NCBI GenBank assembly: GCA_014378915.1 | Contig: JACMMS010000069.1 | Coordinates: 1 to 59,672 of the forward strand | DNA length: 59,672 bases | Direction: 5' to 3' | Origin: Methylophilaceae bacterium | GTDB taxonomy: Bacteria > Pseudomonadota > Gammaproteobacteria > Burkholderiales > Methylophilaceae | Shown here: positions 54,397 through 59,672 of the stretch, in pieces | Layout of the letters: each line of letters starts with the position of its first letter | How positions within the stretch are numbered: the stretch's first letter is position 1 | Notes under the pieces: generated by a model | The model's database searches: none | What the model was told of the DNA's origin: nothing | The model's input: only the letters and a program-made list of their open reading frames with translations | Made by a program: the position numbers and the translations under genes

Positions 54397-57036
54397 ATGT
54401 CAATGAGTACACAATCAAAGGATGCTAGGTACTGGCGTAGCTTTTTTGCGGCTGAACTCGCAGTAGGCCAGCTAAAAATTGCTGCTGGGTTTTATGAAAA
54501 TGCCAATACCGCACAAGCATTAAAGCAAACATGCACTTTAGTTGATAATTTACTCAAACAAATCTGGCAGCAAGGTGGCATCAACCAGCGGTTATGCTTA
54601 ATCGCTGTTGGTGGCTATGGGCGCTGCGAGTTATTTCCCTACTCTGATATAGACCTGCTCATTCTTTTACCCGAAAACGCTGAAAGCGCATTATTCAGTC
54701 AAATAGAGACAATGATTGGATTGCTGTGGGATGTAGGCTTGAATGTAGGCCATAGCGTGCGCAATTTGACTGAGTGCCTAGAAGAAGCCAGTAAAGACGT
54801 GACTGTTCAAACTAATTTATTAGAAGCACGTCGTCTAATTGGTAGCAAAAAACTTTACCAAGAGTTTACGCAGAGCTTAAATAGTATGATGAATACTGGG
54901 GCTTTTTTTGACGCCAAATTAAAAGAACAGCAACAGCGATATGCTAAGTTCAACGATACAGCATACAACTTAGAGCCAAATATTAAAGAAAGTCCTGGTG
55001 GATTACGTGACTTGCAAATTATTCAGTGGATATTAAAAAGCCAACAAAAAAACTCATCAGAAACCAATAGCTTTTTTAGCTCAAACACCAGCAATTTGCC
55101 TTGGGCCAACCTAGTTAAACTTGGGATTATTAGTAAGTTTGAGGCTAAAAAAATACGTCGCCATCAACAGCATTTGCAAACGTTGCGAGTGCGCTTACAT
55201 TTACTAGCCAAGCGTCGTGAAGACCGCTTACTATTTGATTTTCAAAATGAGTTAGCTACGCAACTAGGTTTAGAAAATACACCTAAAAAACGCGCTAGCG
55301 AACAACTGATGCAAGGTTATTATCGTAGTGTTAAGTTTATTGGGTTAATGAACGAAATTTTATTGCAGTCTTTACAACACCGAAATGACACCTCACCACC
55401 GCAAATCAGGCAAATTAACAAATATTTTGAAGCGCATGATGGATTCTTAGAGGCCAAAAGCCCACACCTGTTTCAGCAACATCCAAGTACAATATTAGAA
55501 AGCTTTTTGTTGCTGCAACAACACCCAGAACTCACTGGCATGAGCGCATCGCTACTACGTAATTTGCAACGTGTGAAAAAGTTAATCAATAAAGAATTTC
55601 GGCAAGATATTGTCAATAAAAAATTATTTATAAAAATATTATCCCAGCCAGATGGCGTTAATCACAGCTTGCGCAGAATGAATCGTTACAGCATTTTGGG
55701 TGAATATATCCCTGCGTTTGGTAAAATTATTGGTCAAATGCAACATGATTTATTTCATGTCTACACGGTAGATGAGCATATTTTAAATGTGTTAGCTAAT
55801 TTACGCCGTTTTGCAAAACCTAATTTAGCTTATGAATTTCCGTTATGTAGCAAGCTATTTGATGCATTTGATGCGCCGTATTTGTTATATTTAGCAGCAT
55901 TATTTCATGACATTGCTAAAGGTCGTGGTGGTGATCACTCTGCTTTAGGTACCATAGATGCTAAACGCTTTTGCTTGCAACATGGATTATCTAAAGTAGA
56001 TGCCGAATTAGTAGCCTGGCTGGTAAAAATGCATTTAATAATGTCTAGCACTGCCCAAAAGTCCGACTTATCTGATCCGCAAGTTATTGAAAAATTTGTG
56101 CAATTAATGGGTGATGAAAGACATTTAAAGGCGCTATATTTACTGACTGTTGCAGATATTCGAGGCACCAGCCCTGCAGTATGGAACGCTTGGAAAGCTC
56201 GACTTTTAGAGAGTTTATATTATGCAGCTGCACGTGAGCTTAGCGCAAACGCAACCCTAAGCAATACAAATAGTATTCAGCAAGAAATTGCTTCTCGACA
56301 GGCACAATCAGCCATCAGTTTAGCCAAATACGGTTTACCACAATCGGCATACCAACATTTGTGGGACAGTTTTGGATTGGCTTATTTTATTCGTTTTGAA
56401 GTGAGTGAAATTGCATGGCATAGCCGCTTACTCACACCACATCTTAATGCGCAGCAGCCGATTGTTCGTGCTAGATTAAGTCCGAGTGGTGATGGCATAG
56501 AAGTTATGATATACAAACAAGATCAAAATGACTTATTCGCACGTATTTGTAATTTCTTTGACCGCATGGGTTATAGCATTGCTCAAGCCAAAATTTACAC
56601 CACCAATCACGATTACGCTCTTAATACTTTTATTGTTTTAGATCAATATAATAAATCAGTTAGTTATAGTGGGTTATTGAAATATATTGAAGTGGAGCTT
56701 GCAGAAAAATTAGATAGGAATTCACCATTAGAATCTCCATTACAAGGTCGAATTAGCCGCCAAGTGAAACACATGCCAATCAATTCTTCAGTCAAAGTAA
56801 CGCGTGAAAATAGTAGCAATCACCACATACTAGAAGTTGTTGCAAACGACAGGCCTGGCCTACTTGCTAATGTTGCGCATAAGTTATTGCAGCTAGATAT
56901 ATTGCTACATAATGCCAAAATAAATACTCTGGGTAATCGTGCAGAAGATATTTTTGTGATATCGGGTAAAAAGAATCACTTATTAGATGAGGAGCGGATT
57001 AAAGATTTGGAAGTGCTACTAAAAATATCACTATAG
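54397..57036 (+). CDS. glnD: Bifunctional uridylyltransferase/uridylyl-removing enzyme (PII modification)
   Basis: Nitrogen sensor of about 879 residues that adds UMP to PII proteins or removes it according to glutamine level. Start taken at the ATG at 54397; a second ATG two codons later is also possible and no strong ribosome-binding site separates them. In order: nucleotidyltransferase (VGGYGRCELFPYSDIDLLIL, about residues 70-90), helical linker with ESPGGLRDLQIIQW, HD domain (ALFHDIAKGRGGDHS, about 510), and two C-terminal ACT domains, the second with VVANDRPGLLANVAHKLLQ. Confidence 0.96.
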   Translation: MSMSTQSKDARYWRSFFAAELAVGQLKIAAGFYENANTAQALKQTCTLVDNLLKQIWQQGGINQRLCLIAVGGYGRCELFPYSDIDLLILLPENAESALFSQIETMIGLLWDVGLNVGHSVRNLTECLEEASKDVTVQTNLLEARRLIGSKKLYQEFTQSLNSMMNTGAFFDAKLKEQQQRYAKFNDTAYNLEPNIKESPGGLRDLQIIQWILKSQQKNSSETNSFFSSNTSNLPWANLVKLGIISKFEAKKIRRHQQHLQTLRVRLHLLAKRREDRLLFDFQNELATQLGLENTPKKRASEQLMQGYYRSVKFIGLMNEILLQSLQHRNDTSPPQIRQINKYFEAHDGFLEAKSPHLFQQHPSTILESFLLLQQHPELTGMSASLLRNLQRVKKLINKEFRQDIVNKKLFIKILSQPDGVNHSLRRMNRYSILGEYIPAFGKIIGQMQHDLFHVYTVDEHILNVLANLRRFAKPNLAYEFPLCSKLFDAFDAPYLLYLAALFHDIAKGRGGDHSALGTIDAKRFCLQHGLSKVDAELVAWLVKMHLIMSSTAQKSDLSDPQVIEKFVQLMGDERHLKALYLLTVADIRGTSPAVWNAWKARLLESLYYAAARELSANATLSNTNSIQQEIASRQAQSAISLAKYGLPQSAYQHLWDSFGLAYFIRFEVSEIAWHSRLLTPHLNAQQPIVRARLSPSGDGIEVMIYKQDQNDLFARICNFFDRMGYSIAQAKIYTTNHDYALNTFIVLDQYNKSVSYSGLLKYIEVELAEKLDRNSPLESPLQGRISRQVKHMPINSSVKVTRENSSNHHILEVVANDRPGLLANVAHKLLQLDILLHNAKINTLGNRAEDIFVISGKKNHLLDEERIKDLEVLLKISL

Positions 57037-57067
57037 GTGAAAATATCACTAAAAACACCGGCAAAAT

Positions 57068-57092
57068 AAAAGGTGAGCTAAACTCACCTTTT
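57068..57092. terminator. Bidirectional terminator between glnD and the cupin gene
   Basis: AAAAGGTGAG and CTCACCTTTT form a 10-bp stem with a 5-base loop, flanked by A- and T-rich sequence, 31 bases after the glnD stop and 21 before the end of the convergent cupin gene. Confidence 0.75.
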
Positions 57093-57113
57093 ATTAGCAC
57101 AAACAACTAGTTA

Positions 57114-57389
57114 CTAGCTGTGTTTGTAATGCTTGCGTAATGGCTTAACTACTTCCCACATTGATTTCATACCTTTTGGAAACACAACAAAATCACCTGC
57201 TTTAACAACGACTTTTTCGCCCCCTTGTGGTGTCACGTGAATTTCGCCTTCTAGTAAATAAGCGCTTTCTGTCATGCCAAAATCTAATGGGAATTTAGAT
57301 ACTTCTTTTTCCCAGATTGACCAGCTAGAAACGCCTAGTTCTTTTAGTTTTTCTGGACTTGGATTGTGTTCTACAATAATTTGGCTCAT
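57114..57389 (-). CDS. Small cupin-fold protein (DUF861 type)
   Basis: A 91-residue single-domain cupin. Cupin motif 1 is degenerate (AYLLEGEIHVTPQGGE) and motif 2 reads VVVKAGDFVVFPKGMKSMWEV. Proteins of this EutQ-like/DUF861 group are small and of mostly unknown function. The metal-binding His residues are largely absent in motif 1, so metal binding is doubtful. AGGAAAAAAC precedes the ATG. It is the last intact gene of the window before the decaying zone. Confidence 0.82.
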   Translation of the reverse strand: MSQIIVEHNPSPEKLKELGVSSWSIWEKEVSKFPLDFGMTESAYLLEGEIHVTPQGGEKVVVKAGDFVVFPKGMKSMWEVVKPLRKHYKHS

Positions 57390-57476
57390 GTTTTTTCCTA
57401 AAATAAATAAAAATCTTAAATAACAAATTCGACTTAAAAATCTTGTGCAGTATTATAGCATTTTTAAATTATAGAT

Positions 57477-58680
57477 TTAACTCACTATTTTGATAGCCAA
57501 TCTCTTTTGTTTAAATAAAGCACAGAAAAAAACCAATGCGAGCACGCCACTGGTAATAGCCACCAACCAAATGACAGCGTCATTGTTCACATTTTCTGCC
57601 GCAAAACCAGCCATCATTGCACCCACGATAGAGCTTGGAGTAAAGCCGATAGATACCTTGCTGATATTCTCTGCCATTAGGCCATGGTCTTGGGTATAAG
57701 CCGCAGCAATAATGTCTATTGTTAAGATGCATGTTGTCGCCGCACCCAACAAAAAGCACAGCAAAACTAGATAGTTTAAGCTAAGTGTAGTGAGCACAAT
57801 GACCATTGCTGCTAAGCAAGAAATACCCGATGCCAGTAAACCCGCCATAACGAAACCTGCATGGTCAGATAGCCAACCAATCGGATATTGCATCAGTAAG
57901 CCCCCATTGCCTTTTACGGCTAGTAATGAGCCTATTTGAACTTCTAAAAGACCACGTCCTAGACCAAATATTGGAAATAAAGCCATCAAAGCACCATCAA
58001 TCACACCGCCAACAATCGCGAAATAAAGCCCTAATAATGCAATACTTTCTACCTTAAAGAAGTTTGCATTGAGAAAAAAGTTGGTTTTATCCACTTTAGA
58101 TTTATTTATAGTCACTTCACTTTTCATTATCAATAAAGGGGTTGCTGCGAGTTAATTAAATAGTATGCTTAGCATCACTAAATGATTACCCGCCGTACTT
58201 AAAACTGCTCCCAACCCAGGAGGAATAATCATCGCCAATGCAATCAAAGCCTGATGAAAGCGAGCAACCTGTCCTACTATACTTTTTGGTACAACACGAT
58301 ATGGCCAGGTTTTAACTGCAATCCAACGAAGCCCCATACCAAAGCCGATTAGACAAGCTGAAATTAATCATATAGGCCACTGGCTTAATGGAGTCAATAA
58401 AAATCCCAGCGACGATTAAATTTAACTTAATAAAATCTCCTGCTTTGAACCCAGTTTATCGACTAATTTTAGAGCCAGCAGCAAACCCAACAACATAACA
58501 GCCCACTCTGCTGCGCCAAAAAACCTAAATTAATAGCGTTAACACCTCGTGCCGCCAGCCAGATAGCCAAAACAGCGAAGCCAATACCAAATTGACCAAG
58601 TTGAGCGAATGTAGAAATGATATTGAGCAGAATAATATTGTGCCATTTAAAGCTAGGTTTTTTGTAGATTTGATTTTTGC
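57477..58680 (-). pseudogene. Broken major-facilitator-superfamily transporter
   Basis: Remains of one MFS permease spread over three reading frames. Starting at about 58650: LLNIISTFAQLGQFGIGFAV in one frame, a shift at a T-run near 58530, then FGAAEWAVMLLGLLLALKLV in another, IVAGIFIDSIKPVAYM in the next, then GFGMGLRWIAVKTWPYRVV to ILFN and an in-frame TAA at 58152-58154. The same frame resumes as an open 218-codon C-terminal half with six hydrophobic segments (VGGVIDGALMALFPIFGLG and on). At least three frameshifts plus one stop make a full-length product impossible. The C-terminal half has an ATG (58133) but would be half a transporter. Confidence 0.8.
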
Positions 58681-58706
58681 ACGGTTATTTTTTATAGAAA
58701 ATTGTT

Positions 58707-59155
58707 TTAAATGTTTAAGCTGTAGTAATAAAATTGCTCATCGCGTACCCAGCCTTAACTTTCATAAAGCGCTTGTGCCTTTAGGTTATTTTTTGCTGTA
58801 GATAAATCCAATCGTGCGTAATGATTAGTTTTTGCATAATCCGCTACAGATTTTATATGTGCTCTCCCTGCGCCAAATTTGCTGGTCGTTTCGCTTACAA
58901 ATAAATCATAAACCACTAATATTTGCGCTGCTGCGACAGAACAAAAGATGGGATATACTTGACAGAATCCAACTAACTTTTTATCCGTATTTTCAGCGAC
59001 TAGAATGATAGATTCGTGGTTTTGCATCCTATCTTTTATAAACTGCTTCGCATGCGTAAGGTTAGGGTGCTGCTGGTAAAATTGGCGGTATTGATTAAAA
59101 AGCTGTGCTATTTTATCTAGGTCACTTAACCTTCCAACCGAACTTTCATTAAATT
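58707..59155 (-). pseudogene. Broken GNAT-family N-acetyltransferase
   Basis: Two lesions are visible. Near 59130 the start MKVRLEG runs into a stop while a shifted frame continues SDLDKIAQLFNQYRQFYQQ. Near the end, after AQALYES, an in-frame TAA (one base from a Leu codon) is followed in the same frame by GWVRDEQFYYYSLNI and the natural stop. The body (ILVAENTDKKLVGFCQVYP; LVVYDLFVSE; RLDLSTAKNNLKAQALYE) is a typical GNAT domain with a degraded acetyl-CoA loop (KFGAGRAHI). About 145 codons in all. Confidence 0.75.
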
Positions 59156-59230
59156 TGACACCCTTAATTCCTTTACTAAACCTGTTTCAATTAATTTACT
59201 TATAATGAATGATGGTTCAATATTCATATT

Positions 59231-59672
59231 GAGACCTTTGCACGAGCCGCGGCAATTGAAGCAAGCTAACCTTTGAAATGAGATAATAGAGACTGTGTAA
59301 TTTAGCTGAGAACCACCATCATGGCTTGAAAGAACCTAAAGCAAATAAGTTTAGCCGACGCATTAATAGTGGAGCATGCGGCATTAACAGAACTAGATGA
59401 TGTGCATGCGCTATTGGATTGGACAAAGCTTGAAGCACACTTGATGAGCATTCACAACAAAGCCGCTGGCGAAAAGGCTTGGCCGCCACTAATGATGTTC
59501 AAAGCGTTACTGCTGCAGTCATGGTACCAGCTCTCAGACCCACAACTGGAAAAACAATTGGCACGTGATTGACTGTTTCGTCGCTTTGTTGGATTAGGCT
59601 TAGACCAAAGTGTTCCTGACCATAGTACGCTGTGGCGCTTTCGCCAGAAGTTAGCGGGTGGTGTATGGGATA
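59231..59672 (+). mobile_element. Left part of an IS5-family insertion sequence (continues past window)
   Basis: The element begins with GAGACCTTTGCACGAGCC at 59231, a terminal sequence typical of IS5-family elements, 90 bases before the transposase start. It continues beyond the right edge, so the right end and target duplication cannot be seen. Confidence 0.75.
59321..59672 (+). pseudogene. IS5-family transposase with two in-frame TGA codons (3' end outside window)
   Basis: The frame from ATG 59321 reads MA, TGA (59327-59329), KNLKQISLADALIVEHAAL, WPPLMMFKALLLQSWYQLSD, KQLARD, TGA (59570-59572), LFRRFVGLGLDQSVPDHST and on to the window edge. The N-terminal DUF772-like domain and the PDHSTLWRFR motif identify an IS5-type DDE transposase. 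Each TGA is one transition from TGG. The longest internal frame (59369 on) uses GTG/ATG codons inside the domain and would be a fragment. Likely inactive. Confidence 0.75.

Noticed and set aside
59369-59572. 67-codon ORF as an independent small protein
   Set aside because: It is the stretch of the IS5 transposase between two in-frame TGA codons; the frame continues as transposase on both sides.
1-59672. CRISPR array, prophage, toxin-antitoxin or other defence system
   Set aside because: No regular direct repeats with spacers, no phage structural genes, integrase or attachment sites, and no recognisable defence genes were seen on either strand.
1-59672. tRNA or rRNA genes
   Set aside because: No cloverleaf with a GTTCRA loop and no rRNA-like segment was noticed in the intergenic regions; a covariance-model scan would settle this.

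Overview
The window comes from a betaproteobacterium with modest GC content, most likely a methylotroph of the Methylophilaceae (Methylotenera-like). The basis is the betaproteobacterial order of the housekeeping clusters, a two-subunit pyruvate carboxylase, and a phosphoketolase/aldolase cluster that would suit sugar-phosphate-based C1 metabolism. The assignment is inference from gene content and order; no rRNA or tRNA gene was found.

Layout. (1) 1-1574: end of a zinc alcohol dehydrogenase and an FMN reductase. (2) 1693-8902: a copper-handling block on the + strand: a small His/Cys-rich exported protein, a Met/His-rich protein fused to a DUF2231 membrane domain, a TolC-type lipoprotein, a Tat-exported multicopper oxidase, a CopZ-like chaperone and a Cu+ P-type ATPase with N-terminal YHS and metal-binding domains. 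(3) 9041-11248: nitroreductase, a 51-residue orphan, a BON-domain protein and a HAD hydrolase. (4) 11343-15619: phosphoketolase followed 2 bases later by one ORF that joins a class I fructose-bisphosphate aldolase to a complete triosephosphate isomerase. This is the most unusual item in the window. (5) 15640-15907: a convergent intergenic region rich in hairpins, possibly holding a small RNA.

(6) 15908-31738, mostly - strand: a long fatty-acid and housekeeping series (yceD, rpmF, plsX, fabH, fabD, fabG, then acpP, fabF, pabC, mltG, tmk, holB, pilZ, tatD, MBL hydrolase, BamE-like protein). It is split between fabG and acpP by three + strand glycolipid genes (GtrA flippase, GT2 glycosyltransferase, ArnT/PMT-type transferase). 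(7) 31895-35256: pyruvate carboxylase subunits A and B, closed by a clear terminator. (8) 35327-38281: Maf, a DUF4139 exported protein and an RsmI-like methyltransferase. (9) 38273-53337, - strand: the translation/envelope supercluster rpsB-tsf-pyrH-frr-uppS-cdsA-dxr-rseP-bamA-skp-lpxD-fabZ-lpxA-lpxB-rnhB. (10) 53584-57036: map and glnD, divergent from rpsB.

(11) 57114-59672: a cupin, then a decaying zone: an MFS transporter broken by frameshifts and a stop, a GNAT acetyltransferase broken by a frameshift and a stop, and the left end of an IS5-type element whose transposase has two in-frame TGA codons.

How the parts could work together: the phosphoketolase would split xylulose-5-P or fructose-6-P to acetyl-phosphate plus glyceraldehyde-3-P or erythrose-4-P. 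The fused isomerase and aldolase could return the triose to FBP or SBP, giving a carbon-saving route to C2 units. Pyruvate carboxylase would supply oxaloacetate. The copper block would oxidise Cu+ in the periplasm, bind it and export it.
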